Shown here: in pieces, positions 44,133 through 53,110 of the stretch
How positions within the stretch are numbered: position 1 is the first letter of the stretch
Layout: every line of letters begins with the position of its first letter
Source: CAVSUZ01 sp963834715
GTDB taxonomy: Bacteria > Pseudomonadota > Alphaproteobacteria > Acetobacterales > Acetobacteraceae
DNA length: 64,000 nt
NCBI GenBank assembly: GCA_963834715.1
Contig: CAWIDE010000035.1
Coordinates: 1 to 64,000 of the forward strand
Reading direction: 5' to 3'
Program-made: the position numbers and the translations under genes
Notes under the pieces: model-generated
Database searches by the model: none
The model's input: the letters and a program-made list of their open reading frames with translations, nothing else
What the model was told of the DNA's origin: nothing

Positions 44133-45068
44133 TTAGCAGGAGGTGGAGGTCACATCCTGATAGGCGAGAGCGGCGGCGGCCAAGTCCTCGAGCGCGCTGC
44201 CAACCGACTTGAACAGCGTGATTTCGGCCTCGGTACGTCGTCCGGTGATCTGGCCTTTGCAGAGCATGGCAAGATCGCCTGCTATGTCTTGGCGCGAGAG
44301 GATGCCGCTGGCAAGGGGTTGGATCAGGTCGCCGGCTTCGGCCAGGGCGGCTTCGGTGTCGATGAACACCATGGCGCGGCGGATCGCGGTGTCGTCGGTC
44401 TCGCGCATCGCAGGGGTGAAGCCGCCGACCAGGTCGAGATGGACGCCGGAACGGAGCCATTCGCCTTGGATCAGTGGGGTGCGCGAGAGAGTGGCGCAAG
44501 TGATGATGTCGGCCTGGGCGGTGGCAGCCGCGAGGTCGGGGGCGGGTGTCGCGTTGAAGCCGCAGGTTCGCAGGGCGCTGGCGAGGCGCTGGGCGCCTCC
44601 CGGGCGGTGGTTCCAGACCGTGACGTCGCGGATGGGGCGGATGGTGGCGTAGGCCGCCGGCAGCAGGCTGGCGATATGGCCGGCGCCGACCACGAGGAGG
44701 TTGGCGGCATCGGCTCGGGCGAGGAATGAGGCGGCGAGCGCGGAGGCCGCTGCGGTGCGTCGGCCGGTGATTTCGGTGCCGTCGATCAAGGCGAGATGAC
44801 GGCCGGTCTGGGCGTCGGCCAGCAGGTAGCTGGAGGAGACGGCGGGGGATTGGTTGGGGAAGACGGTAACGAGCTTGACCCCGAGGAAGCCACCAGGGCG
44901 CCACGCGGGCATCAACAGAAGCGAAGCGGTGGAGGTGTCCGGCTGGGGAAGGTCGTGACGGTGCCGAAGGGGGGTTTGCGCACCGGCGACGAAAGCCCCG
45001 CGGAGGGCGGGAATCAGGCGGGGGAAGCTGAGGCTGGCGCGGGTCTGTTCGGGGGAGAGGACGAGCAT
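44133..45068 (-). CDS. Ornithine cyclodeaminase / mu-crystallin family protein
   Basis: 311 residues from ATG 45068 (MLVLSPEQTRASLSFPRLIP). Rossmann fold with LLVVGAGHIASLLPAAYATI as the NAD(P) loop, preceded by LIDGTEITGRRTAAASALA, a family motif, and followed by DLVGGFTPAMRETDD. Members include ornithine cyclodeaminase, ketimine reductase and alanine dehydrogenase, so the substrate is not fixed by sequence. It may be co-transcribed with the M16 peptidase gene 63 bp downstream. Confidence 0.85.
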   Translation of the reverse strand: MLVLSPEQTRASLSFPRLIPALRGAFVAGAQTPLRHRHDLPQPDTSTASLLLMPAWRPGGFLGVKLVTVFPNQSPAVSSSYLLADAQTGRHLALIDGTEITGRRTAAASALAASFLARADAANLLVVGAGHIASLLPAAYATIRPIRDVTVWNHRPGGAQRLASALRTCGFNATPAPDLAAATAQADIITCATLSRTPLIQGEWLRSGVHLDLVGGFTPAMRETDDTAIRRAMVFIDTEAALAEAGDLIQPLASGILSRQDIAGDLAMLCKGQITGRRTEAEITLFKSVGSALEDLAAAALAYQDVTSTSC

Positions 45069-45134
45069 AGGGGCGGCATTAGGCTCGCATTCAGGTTTGA
45101 TCGCTACCATAATAAACGATGCAAGGAGGGGCTG

Positions 45135-45473
45135 ATGTCGGATACCGTGGACCTGCGGCTGCTAGGAAAGATGGTATCGCGGCTGCAGTCCACCGTGGAG
45201 GATGTGCGGCAGGAGTACGCCAGTCTGCGCGCTAGCGTGGACGCGATGCACACTACGATGCATACGCGATTTCAGGAGTTCAACGTGCGCATGAGCAGCC
45301 TGGAGCTGGCGCAAATGAAGCTGGCGGCAAGCGTTGACAACGCGCTTAGCAAGATCGACCGGCTTGAAGTCGAGGTTGAGGAGATCAAAGCGGGTCAGGA
45401 TCACCTGCGATCTGACATAGGGCAAGTGAACTCCAAGCTCGATGCTATTCTCGCCCGGCTAGGGGAGCGTTGA
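45135..45473 (+). CDS. Coiled-coil hypothetical protein
   Basis: 112 residues; AGGAGG lies 6 bp before ATG 45135. Nearly the whole protein is heptad-patterned (LLGKMVSRLQSTVEDVRQEY, KLAASVDNALSKIDRLEVEV), so it should form a long coiled coil. It overlaps the end of thrC by 15 bp tail to tail. Function unknown. Confidence 0.7.
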   Translation: MSDTVDLRLLGKMVSRLQSTVEDVRQEYASLRASVDAMHTTMHTRFQEFNVRMSSLELAQMKLAASVDNALSKIDRLEVEVEEIKAGQDHLRSDIGQVNSKLDAILARLGER

Positions 45474-46877
45474 CGCGGCCGAGGCGTTACGCCGGGCGAA
45501 GGCGCGAAGCTGGGCCTGGACTTCGCGGAGGTCGTTGGCAACTGTGGTGAAGCGTTCCGCACGCGTGGGGAGGTCTGAGAGGCGGGCGGGCAAAGCCGGG
45601 CGAATGCCGGTCGCGCGTTCCACTGCGTCGGGGAACTTGGCCGGATATGCGGTTGCAATTGCAACGACAGGCGTGGCGCGGTCACGTAGCGTGCGGGCGG
45701 CAGCGAGGCCGATCGCGGTGTGCGGGTCGGCGATGTAGTTGGAAGCGCGGAACCAGTGGGCGATTTCGGTTTCGGTGCCGGAGTCGTGAAGGCGAAAGCC
45801 GCGGAAGATTTCGCGCGCGGCGTTCCAGGCAGTGTCGGGGATCTCCATACTGCCGGTCTCGCGGAAGCGCTGCATGGTTTGCGCGGTGGCGCGCGGGTCG
45901 CGGTTCAGCAGCTCGAAGAGCAGGCGCTCGAAGTTGGAGCTGATTTGGATGTCCATGCTGGGTGAGAGGGTCGGCTGCACGGGGCGGATGGACATATCGT
46001 TGGCATCGAAAAAACGCGCGAGGATGTCGTTGCGGTTGGAGGCGACAATCAGGCGGGCGATGGGCAGACCCATGCGGCGTGCCACCCAGGCGGCGAGCAT
46101 GTTTCCGAAGTTGCCGCTGGGGACGCTGAAGGCGACCTCGCGGTCCGGTGCGCCGAGGGCGAGGGCAGCGGCGGCGTAATACGGGATTTGCGCGGCGATG
46201 CGCGCCCAGTTGATGGAGTTGACGGCTGAGAGGTTGAGTTCGCGGCGAAACCGCGCGTCGGCGAACATGCCTTTCAGCAGGTCCTGGCAGTCGTCGAACG
46301 TGCCCTGGATCGCGAGGTTCAGCACATTCGGGGCAAGCACGGTGGTCATCTGCCGACGCTGGATCTCGCTGGTGCGGCCGAGCGGATGCAGGATGGCGAT
46401 ATGCGCGCGATCGCGGCCGGCGAATGCCTCGATAGCGGCTGAGCCGGTGTCGCCTGATGTTGCGCCAACGATGGTGATGCGCTGATCGCGCTCGGCCAGG
46501 ACATGCTGGAATAGGCGGCCAAGCACCTGCATGGCCATGTCCTTGAATGCGAGGGTAGGGCCGTGGAACAGCTCCTGGACGAACAGATTGGTATCGAGCT
46601 GGATCAGCGGCGCCACGGCAGCATGGCCAAAGCCGGCGTAAGCGTCACGGCAGATGGCTTCCAGGGTCGGTGGGGGGATGGCATCGCCGACGAAGGGGGC
46701 CATAACGCGGGCGGCCAGCGCGGGGTAGGGCAGAGCGCGCAGGGCGCGCCACTCAGTCGCGGAGATGGTGGGCCAGGTTTCCGGGACATAGAGGCCGCCG
46801 TCCTCGGCCAGGCCGGCGAGCAGGACGCCGGTGAAGTCGAGAGCGGGGGCGGAGCCGCGGGTTGAGACGTAGCGCAT
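45459..46877 (-). CDS. thrC: Threonine synthase
   Basis: 472 residues, the long bacterial ThrC type. Converts O-phosphohomoserine to threonine with PLP. The PLP lysine is Lys112 in GPTLAFKDMAMQ; VGATSGDTGSAAIEAFAGR binds the cofactor phosphate; the N-terminal RYVSTRGSAPALDFTGVLLA opening is characteristic. Intact. An IS inserted ~130 bp upstream of its start could affect its promoter. Confidence 0.95.
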   Translation of the reverse strand: MRYVSTRGSAPALDFTGVLLAGLAEDGGLYVPETWPTISATEWRALRALPYPALAARVMAPFVGDAIPPPTLEAICRDAYAGFGHAAVAPLIQLDTNLFVQELFHGPTLAFKDMAMQVLGRLFQHVLAERDQRITIVGATSGDTGSAAIEAFAGRDRAHIAILHPLGRTSEIQRRQMTTVLAPNVLNLAIQGTFDDCQDLLKGMFADARFRRELNLSAVNSINWARIAAQIPYYAAAALALGAPDREVAFSVPSGNFGNMLAAWVARRMGLPIARLIVASNRNDILARFFDANDMSIRPVQPTLSPSMDIQISSNFERLLFELLNRDPRATAQTMQRFRETGSMEIPDTAWNAAREIFRGFRLHDSGTETEIAHWFRASNYIADPHTAIGLAAARTLRDRATPVVAIATAYPAKFPDAVERATGIRPALPARLSDLPTRAERFTTVANDLREVQAQLRAFARRNASAASTLP

Positions 46878-47047
46878 GGTGGGGTTCCATGCCCCGTGCG
46901 GCGGGGTTGGCGCAACCTCAACGAAAGTCCGCCGACCCTGGTCAGCTTGATCACCTGGTGGCTCTGGTGTTGGGACCGTTGGTTCGTGGGCAAGCGAAAA
47001 GAGACCTTAGCTCGACTTTGGCCATTTTTGCTTAGAGGGAGCGGCGG

Positions 47048-47689
47048 TCAGGTGAATACGACATCCTCCATGATCCCGCCGTCGAGCGCGGCGCGATAGA
47101 TGGCGGATGCGAATCGCGGGTCATCGCCAACGCGTTTCGGATCGGCGTGCCGGCAAGCGAGGACATCAGTCAAAACATCCTCAAGCATCGAGCGATCGAC
47201 GGGCACGATGACCCCGCTGGTGATGGCGAATTGATCCACGTCACACAGGCGACTGGCAAAGCACATACCGGCTGTGCCACTCACCTCCAGACCCTCATCG
47301 ATCAGCCATGCCTCCGCTTGGCGGAGCAGGTCGCTGACCACCAGGCCACACGCGTCATGTCGGCGGTCGATCCGCCAGATCGAGAACCGTGCACGGCACA
47401 TCGCCTCAAGCATGACGATCTCATCCGAATCAGGCGACAGTTGTGCGGCTTTGGCATAGCGATCGATAGGGCGGCTCCGACCTTCCCGTGCGGTGTAGAT
47501 TGCCAGGTCGAACACCAGTATCAGCTCTTCCTCACTGTTGGCGATCAGCGTTTGACCAGCCATCAATCCCAGACGTCTCGCGTGTTCCACAATGGCCGGC
47601 CGAGCAAGACACTTCAGGGCAGCACTGTGATGGTGCATCCCGATCGCGCGTAGGTGGCGATAGCGGCGCAGCACGTCCTCTCGCTTCAT
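47048..47689 (-). CDS. Passenger gene of IS701-like element
   Basis: 213 residues from MKREDVLRRYRHLRAIGMHH, intact and divergent from the transposase. Features: a basic N-terminal helix, then EEELILVFDLAIYTAREGRS and FSIWRIDRRHDACGLVVSDL. No enzymatic motif was recognised. Gene-like composition and full length suggest selection. It may aid establishment, regulate the element or benefit the host; none of these is shown by sequence. Confidence 0.65.
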   Translation of the reverse strand: MKREDVLRRYRHLRAIGMHHHSAALKCLARPAIVEHARRLGLMAGQTLIANSEEELILVFDLAIYTAREGRSRPIDRYAKAAQLSPDSDEIVMLEAMCRARFSIWRIDRRHDACGLVVSDLLRQAEAWLIDEGLEVSGTAGMCFASRLCDVDQFAITSGVIVPVDRSMLEDVLTDVLACRHADPKRVGDDPRFASAIYRAALDGGIMEDVVFT

Positions 47690-47744
47690 ATAGCTCGCTC
47701 CCTTCGCTGGTCTCGTCCTTCATCGGCCGCAACACCATGCAGCT

Positions 47745-49229
47745 GTGGTGTCGAGTTCCGTCATCGCGGCTTCAGCGGCGTTGAATTCGAATGTGATCGA
47801 CCGGTGGATTCGCCGCCGACTCGGCGCCGGCGAGTCTCTCCCCGGATGTCGATTTGGGGAATGGATGACGGGTACAGCTTCGTGCCGGCTGGTGCCAACA
47901 AGACTGGCCGCCTGGATGCAGCCGTTCGAGGCGGCGTTTACCACGCCGACCTGGCAGCACGTTCTGGTGCTGATCGTCGGCGCTATCCTCACGCCAGGAC
48001 GGCGCACCGTCGCCGCCGCTCTGCGGGTCGTCGGGCTCGACCAAGACCCACACTTCACCAACTACCACCGGGTGCTGAACCGTAACCAGTGGTCAAGCCG
48101 TTGGATCGCGCGTTGTCTGCTGCGGCTGTTGGTCGACGCCTTTGTGCCAACCGGCCCGGTCGTCATCGGTCTCGACGACACACTCGAACGGCGCTGGGGC
48201 GCTAAAATAAAAGCCCGCGGCATCTATCGCGATCCGGTACGCTCATCCGAGAGCCACTTCGTCAAAGCCAGCGGTCTACGATGGCTGTCGCTCATGCTGC
48301 TGCCGCAGATCCGCTGGGCTGGGCGTGTCTGGGCCCTGCCGTTCCTGACCGTGCTGGCCCCATCTGAGCGCTACGCACGCGAGCAGCGGCGGCGACACAA
48401 GAAGCTGACCGATTGGGGTCGACAGATGCTGCTGCAGGCAGCGCGCTGGTTGCCGGAGCGGCGCATCATCGCGGTCACCGACAGCAGCTTTGCTGCCATC
48501 GAACTGCTTAACGGTGTGCGCCGCTGGGTCTGCATGATCACCCGCCTGCGCCTCGACGCCCGACTGTTCGACCCGCCACCGCACCGCCGGCGCGGCACCA
48601 TGGGACGGCCACGCGTAGTCGGCAAGCGGCAGCCAACCCTTGCCCAACGTCTCGACAGTCGCAAGACCCGCTGGCGGCGCTACCGGGTCACCGGCTGGTA
48701 TGGTCGCGGTGAACGCCTCGTCGAGATCGTGTCCGGTACGGCGGTCTGGTATCATCCCGGCCGCCTCGTTCCCATTCGCTATGTGCTGGTTCGCGACGTC
48801 GCCGATGAACTCAAGCCACAGGCCTTCCTGTGCACGGATCTCGATGCCGACCCACTGGACATCCTGCGCTGGTTCGTCCGGCGGTGGTCAATCGAGGTCA
48901 CTTTCGCTGAGGTCCGCCGGCACCTCGGTGTGGAGACCCAGCGCCAATGGTCCGACCCAGCTATCGCACGAACCACTCCGGCGCTCCTCGGGCTGTTCTC
49001 ACTGATCACGCTCTGGGTCTACGAACTCTATGGCACGCAGCCACCAACGCCACGATGCGCAAGCTGGTACCGCAAACCCCTGCCGACCTTCAGCGACGCA
49101 CTGGCACTGATCCGTCGCGAGCTGTGGACGGGAGGTAATTTACAAAAGTCGAGTCAAATACAAGATGTTGATAAATTCTCTCCGACGACCTTCAACAGCT
49201 TGATAAACGTGGCCTGCTACGCAGCATAA
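47745..49229 (+). CDS. DDE transposase, IS701/IS4-like
   Basis: Up to 494 residues; the true start is probably nearer 47864 (MTGTASCRLVPTRLAAW). The DDE_5-type nuclease shows VVIGLDDTLERRWG (first Asp), RIIAVTDSSFAAIELL (second Asp) and RRWSIEVTFAEVRRHLGVET (Glu), with RTTPALLGLFSLITLWV after it. The frame is complete and the ends of the element are intact, so the IS may be active. Confidence 0.88.
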   Translation: MVSSSVIAASAALNSNVIDRWIRRRLGAGESLPGCRFGEWMTGTASCRLVPTRLAAWMQPFEAAFTTPTWQHVLVLIVGAILTPGRRTVAAALRVVGLDQDPHFTNYHRVLNRNQWSSRWIARCLLRLLVDAFVPTGPVVIGLDDTLERRWGAKIKARGIYRDPVRSSESHFVKASGLRWLSLMLLPQIRWAGRVWALPFLTVLAPSERYAREQRRRHKKLTDWGRQMLLQAARWLPERRIIAVTDSSFAAIELLNGVRRWVCMITRLRLDARLFDPPPHRRRGTMGRPRVVGKRQPTLAQRLDSRKTRWRRYRVTGWYGRGERLVEIVSGTAVWYHPGRLVPIRYVLVRDVADELKPQAFLCTDLDADPLDILRWFVRRWSIEVTFAEVRRHLGVETQRQWSDPAIARTTPALLGLFSLITLWVYELYGTQPPTPRCASWYRKPLPTFSDALALIRRELWTGGNLQKSSQIQDVDKFSPTTFNSLINVACYAA

Positions 49230-49395
49230 ACGGCCAAAGTCGAGCTTAGAAATCGCGAAACATCAAAACCGGGGGGGCAGCGCGCGACAAGCTCCACATC
49301 GTGATCGCCCGGCCGCCGCGCCGATGCTGGTTCGGAAGCATTCAAGCGGAGGCCGGCTGTTGTTCCCGGTCCCACAGAATGGAGGACCTCCTAGG

Positions 49396-49659
49396 ATGCG
49401 CATCATCGGATATCTGACGTTCTCGCTCGTTGCTGCCACTGCCCTCACGGGCGGTCCCGCATTCGCGAACATCTGCCAAGCTGGCAAATTGACTTGTGCC
49501 ACCACTATGCCGGTCGGCGGATATTGCGAGTGCGCCACTCGTGGTACGACTGAGGGAGGCACCGTGGTGACTCAGCAGGAGTCACGCCGCTCTCGGCAGC
49601 CGCTGAACTCAACAACAGGGGGCTGCGGCGCACAGCCCAACGGGCCAGGGTGCCGCTAA
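49396..49659 (+). CDS. Small secreted cysteine-containing protein
   Basis: 87 residues preceded by GGAGGACC. Signal peptide MRIIGYLTFSLVAATALTGGPAFA, then a mature part with five Cys (ICQAGKLTCATTMPVGGYCEC, AQPNGPGC). Extracellular or periplasmic; function unknown. Confidence 0.6.
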   Translation: MRIIGYLTFSLVAATALTGGPAFANICQAGKLTCATTMPVGGYCECATRGTTEGGTVVTQQESRRSRQPLNSTTGGCGAQPNGPGCR

Positions 49660-49935
49660 TCGCTCCGCCTCGTCGTTCAGGAATGCGTAGGCTTGGCTGA
49701 TAGAGCCCGCCATCGCGCCCGTCTCATACGCATCGAGCGTCTTGCGCCATTCCAGTGCCCCCACCATCGGGGCGTCGCTCTGACCCGGCTGGCGGGCGCG
49801 CTCAAGCTTTTTTCAAACCAAGCAAGGGCAGAGTGCTGACGAGCGAGTGCGACACGGTAGTCGCGGCTCTGTAGGGTCTGGATCAGGATTTTGTACGCAG
49901 TGCCCAGCGGAGGGGAGGTAGCAGGGACGTCATGG
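49655..49935 (-). pseudogene. Degraded gene fragment
   Basis: Minus-strand text AYKILIQTLQSRDYRVALAR and LAWFEKSL reads in one frame, then ALEWRKTLDAYETGAMAGSI and QAYAFLNDEAERL in another after about 49800. No start codon is preserved. The direct repeat TGACCCCACC occurs twice at 49992-50018, beside the phosphoesterase gene. Family not recognised. Confidence 0.35.
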
Positions 49936-50033
49936 CGTAGTAGGTCCGCCCCGCACCTCTAGCCATCTCATGTCCGCCATGAACCTAATAATGACCCCAC
50001 CCGGTTTGACCCCACCTGTTGAGGGCAAATCTC

Positions 50034-51391
50034 TTGGAAAACCAGAAGATTGCGCACCTTGTGGTCCTTGTGCTGGAGAACCGTTCGTTCGACAACATTC
50101 TAGGGTGGCTGTATCCGGACCGTGACGACTTCGATGGGCTGACCGGGACGGAAGCGAACCCGCTGACCGCGCCGGACGGCAGCGTGACACAGATAGGCGT
50201 GTGGAACTCCAATGATGTCACCGCGGAAGCGGCCTGCATGCCCGATCCCGATCCGGGCGAGTTGTTCGACGACATCAACATGCAGATTTTTGGGTTGCAT
50301 GGCCGGCCGGGTGACCGACCGACGATGTCCGGCTTTGTGGATAACTACGCGCGGCGCGTTCCGCCGCCTAAGGATGTGCGGCAGATCATGCATTGCTTCA
50401 CGCCGGAGCAGGTGCCGGTGCTGAGCGAACTGGCGCGGGCGTTTGGGGTGAGCGATCGGTGGTTTGCCTCGGCGCCGTGTCAGACCTGGCCGAACCGGCT
50501 TTTTCTACATACCGGGACGGCTGGCGGGCGGGTGGACAATTTCGCGATCCCGGTGCCGTTCTTTCTGCCGACGGTGTTCCGGACGCTACGGCGGCATCGC
50601 CGAAAATGGCGAGTGTATTTTCATGACCTGCCGCAGACGGCGGCGCTGACGAATGTGTGGCACAGGCTATGGCGTAACTTTCGGCTGTTCGACGAGTTCG
50701 TGGCCGATGCGGAGGCAGGAGGCTGCCGACGTATAGTTTCATCGAGCCGCGGTATTATACCAGCATGGTTTCCGGCGATCCTCCGAATGATGAGCATCCG
50801 CCACACAACATGGTGTATGGCGAGCAGCTAATCGCGGCGACGTATAATGCGGTGCGTGCGGGGCCTCGGTGGGACCGCACGTTGCTGGTGATAACTTATG
50901 ACGAGCATGGCGGCTGCTATGACCACGTGCCTCCGCCGGCGGCAGTTTCGCCCGGGCCGCCCTATCCGGATGGTTTCCGTTTTGACCGGTTCGGGGTGCG
51001 GGTGCCGACCGTGCTGATTTCACCGTGGATTCCGGCGGGCAGCGTGGTGCGGCCGCCGGAGGGTGGGCCTCCGTTCGACCATACCAGCGTGATTGCGACC
51101 TTGCACCGGGCGTTTAATCTGGGGCCGGAGCCGACGCCGCGAGTTGAGGCCGCACCGGATTTGCTGGGCGCGCTGAGCCTGCCGCGGCCGGACAATCAGG
51201 GGCCGGAGTGGATTGATGTTTCGGAATTTCGCGCGGAGGAGGAGGAACTTCGGTATCTGCGCTCGTTGGGGCATAACAATCATCAGCGGCGACTGCGGCA
51301 TCCGGCCTCGCTGGTCCCGGGGCTGGCTGCGCGGACGGCGGCGCATGTGCATCGGAAGGCGGGCCGGTTCAGGGGGAGGATAGATGGTTAG
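50034..51391 (+). pseudogene. Phospholipase C-type phosphoesterase with frameshift
   Basis: Opens with IAHLVVLVLENRSFDNILGW, the metal-binding start of the PF04185 phosphoesterase family (non-haemolytic phospholipase C/acid phosphatase). Near 50722 a one-base loss shifts the frame; the rest, LPTYSFIEPRYYTSMVSGDP, LVITYDEHGGCYDHVPPPAA and GVRVPTVLISPWIPAGSV, completes the alkaline-phosphatase-like core and runs to 51391. The start is uncertain (TTG 50034 or 50019). If the shift is real, neither half is active. It overlaps the next gene by 8 bp. Confidence 0.8.
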
Positions 51392-51782
51392 GTTGGTAGT
51401 TCCATATGCAGTGATGTTGGCGGCAAGCGTGGCACCTTCTGTGCAGCCGCGGGCGCAGGGGTTACAGGTGCATTTTACCTGGCGCGGTGTTCCCGAGTGC
51501 AGCAATGTCTCGCCGCCGTTCGTGGTGGAGGGGGTACCGCAGGGGACGGAAACGATCCGGTTCACGCTGCATGACCTGCAGGCGCCGCATTATCCGCATG
51601 GTGGTGGGACGGTGCACTATGCGGGATCCCCGCTGATCCCGAAGGGGGCGTTACATGATTATAAAGGCCCATGTCCGCCACCGGCGATGCACCATGTATA
51701 TCGCTGGACGGTGCAGGCCCTGGGGGCCGGGGGGCAGGTGCTGGCGGTGCAGGATGTGACATTGCCGTATCCGCCGTTATGA
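51384..51782 (+). CDS. Secreted PEBP/YbhB-like protein
   Basis: 132 residues. Signal peptide (MVRLVVPYAVMLAASVAPSV), then CSNVSPPFVVEGVPQGTETI and the HDLQAPHYPHGGG and GPCPPPAMHHVYRWTVQAL segments, which fit the phosphatidylethanolamine-binding protein fold (YbhB type). It begins inside the end of the phosphoesterase gene, suggesting an operon on phospholipid handling. Confidence 0.65.
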   Translation: MVRLVVPYAVMLAASVAPSVQPRAQGLQVHFTWRGVPECSNVSPPFVVEGVPQGTETIRFTLHDLQAPHYPHGGGTVHYAGSPLIPKGALHDYKGPCPPPAMHHVYRWTVQALGAGGQVLAVQDVTLPYPPL

Positions 51783-51814
51783 TGGCGCCAACCGGCGCCT
51801 AGGGGAGGAGTAAT

Positions 51815-53110
51815 ATGCCACCAAGCGTCTTCGCGACGCCTCCAGTCCATCGCGATGCCTCGGCCACTCCGGCCTATGCCTGGGCCCTGGTGGCGATGCT
51901 GTGGGCGGTTTCATTCTGCAACTACGCTGACCGCAGCGTCCTGTCGGCGGTGATGCCGCAGATTCGGACCGAGTTCGCGCTAAGCCTGCCGCAGCTTGGG
52001 CTGCTCAGCTCCGCCTTCCTCTGGGTCTACGCGATTGCCGCCAGTCCTGCTGGCTACATCGGCGACCGGTTCAGCCGCAAGAAGGTGATCGTAGCCGGGC
52101 TTGTAGCGTGGAGCATCGTCACGTTCCTCAGCCCGCTCGCTGGCTCGTTCGCGGTGTTCCTGCTGCTGCGGGCGCTGACCGAACTCGGAGAAGCTAGCTA
52201 TTACCCCACGGGTACCGCGCTGATCAGCGATTATCACGGTCCGGAAACACGCAGCCGCGCGCTCGCCATTCACCAGACGGCGGTATTCGCCGGCGGCGGG
52301 ATCGGCACGCTCATCGCTGCTGCTTTGGCACAGCATTATCAGTGGCGAATGCCGTTTTACGTCTACGGGGCGATCGGCGTGGTACTCGCGCTCGTACTGG
52401 CCGGTCTGATGCGCGATACGCCGCCGGCGGTGAAGCGCCAGGCGCAGAAGGGTGGAAGCTTCGCGTTCGCGCTGCGCCGCCGCTCGGCTCTGATGTTGTT
52501 TCTTGTGTTCTTTTTTGCCACCTCCGTGAGCTACGGGGTTACGATCTGGGCGCCCACCTTCTTTCACAATGAGCTTCATTTCAACCTGACCGCGGCGGCG
52601 TTCTATGGCGCACTGACGATCAATCTGGCTGGCTTCATCGCCGTGCTGTGCAGCGGCGCGATTGCCGACTGGGCCGCGCAGCGGGTTCGCATGGGCCGGT
52701 TTTACGTGCTGTCCTGCGGATTATTGCTCGCATTCCTGTTTCTGTTGCCATTCGGGCTGTTGCGCAACCCGAATCTGCTCGGCCTCTGTCTCCTGCTCTC
52801 TGGTTTCTGCAAGGGACTATTCGACGGATCGATCTATGCCGCGATGCACGACGTTGTGCCGCCCGCGGCGCGGGCCTCGGCGGTCGGGTTGATGACGACG
52901 GTGGGCTTCGCCGGCGCCGGGCTGTCGCCGCTGCTGATCGGGGCGCTCGGCGAGACCGTCGGCTTGGGCGCTGCCTTTTCGCTCATCGCGGTGCTTTATA
53001 TCGCGGCCGTGCTGCTCCTGGTTGTCAGCCATAGCATCGTGGTCGCCGACATGGACGACACAGACCGCATAGTGGCCGAGATGGGTGGACTTGAGGAGCA
53101 AATGGCATGA
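51815..53110 (+). CDS. MFS transporter (anion:cation symporter-like)
   Basis: 431 residues, twelve predicted membrane helices. GGGGAGGAG precedes ATG 51815. Helix 2-3 loop GYIGDRFSRKKVIVAGLVAW carries the MFS signature (GxxxDRxGRR type); RALTELGEASYYPTGTALIS lies in helix 4. The overall pattern resembles the sugar-acid/phosphate family of MFS. Its stop overlaps the glycosidase start (ATGA), so it probably imports the glycoside or sugar acid that enzyme handles. Confidence 0.85.
   Translation: MPPSVFATPPVHRDASATPAYAWALVAMLWAVSFCNYADRSVLSAVMPQIRTEFALSLPQLGLLSSAFLWVYAIAASPAGYIGDRFSRKKVIVAGLVAWSIVTFLSPLAGSFAVFLLLRALTELGEASYYPTGTALISDYHGPETRSRALAIHQTAVFAGGGIGTLIAAALAQHYQWRMPFYVYGAIGVVLALVLAGLMRDTPPAVKRQAQKGGSFAFALRRRSALMLFLVFFFATSVSYGVTIWAPTFFHNELHFNLTAAAFYGALTINLAGFIAVLCSGAIADWAAQRVRMGRFYVLSCGLLLAFLFLLPFGLLRNPNLLGLCLLLSGFCKGLFDGSIYAAMHDVVPPAARASAVGLMTTVGFAGAGLSPLLIGALGETVGLGAAFSLIAVLYIAAVLLLVVSHSIVVADMDDTDRIVAEMGGLEEQMA

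Larger units (their letters stand above)
47011..49244. mobile_element. IS701-like element carrying a passenger gene
   Basis: 2234 bp, bounded by 13-bp inverted repeats CTCGACTTTGGCC (47011-47023 and, inverted, 49232-49244) and by the direct repeat CTTAG at 47006-47010 and 49245-49249. The TTAG part fits the YTAR target of IS701 elements. It contains a DDE transposase (plus strand) and a divergent 213-residue gene (minus strand), both inside the repeats. It sits ~130 bp upstream of thrC. Confidence 0.8.

Noticed and set aside
44071..44904. Long N-terminal extension of the M16 peptidase
   Set aside because: Arg/Pro-rich shadow of the cyclodeaminase-family gene; a GTG with a good ribosome site at 44070 matches the family start.
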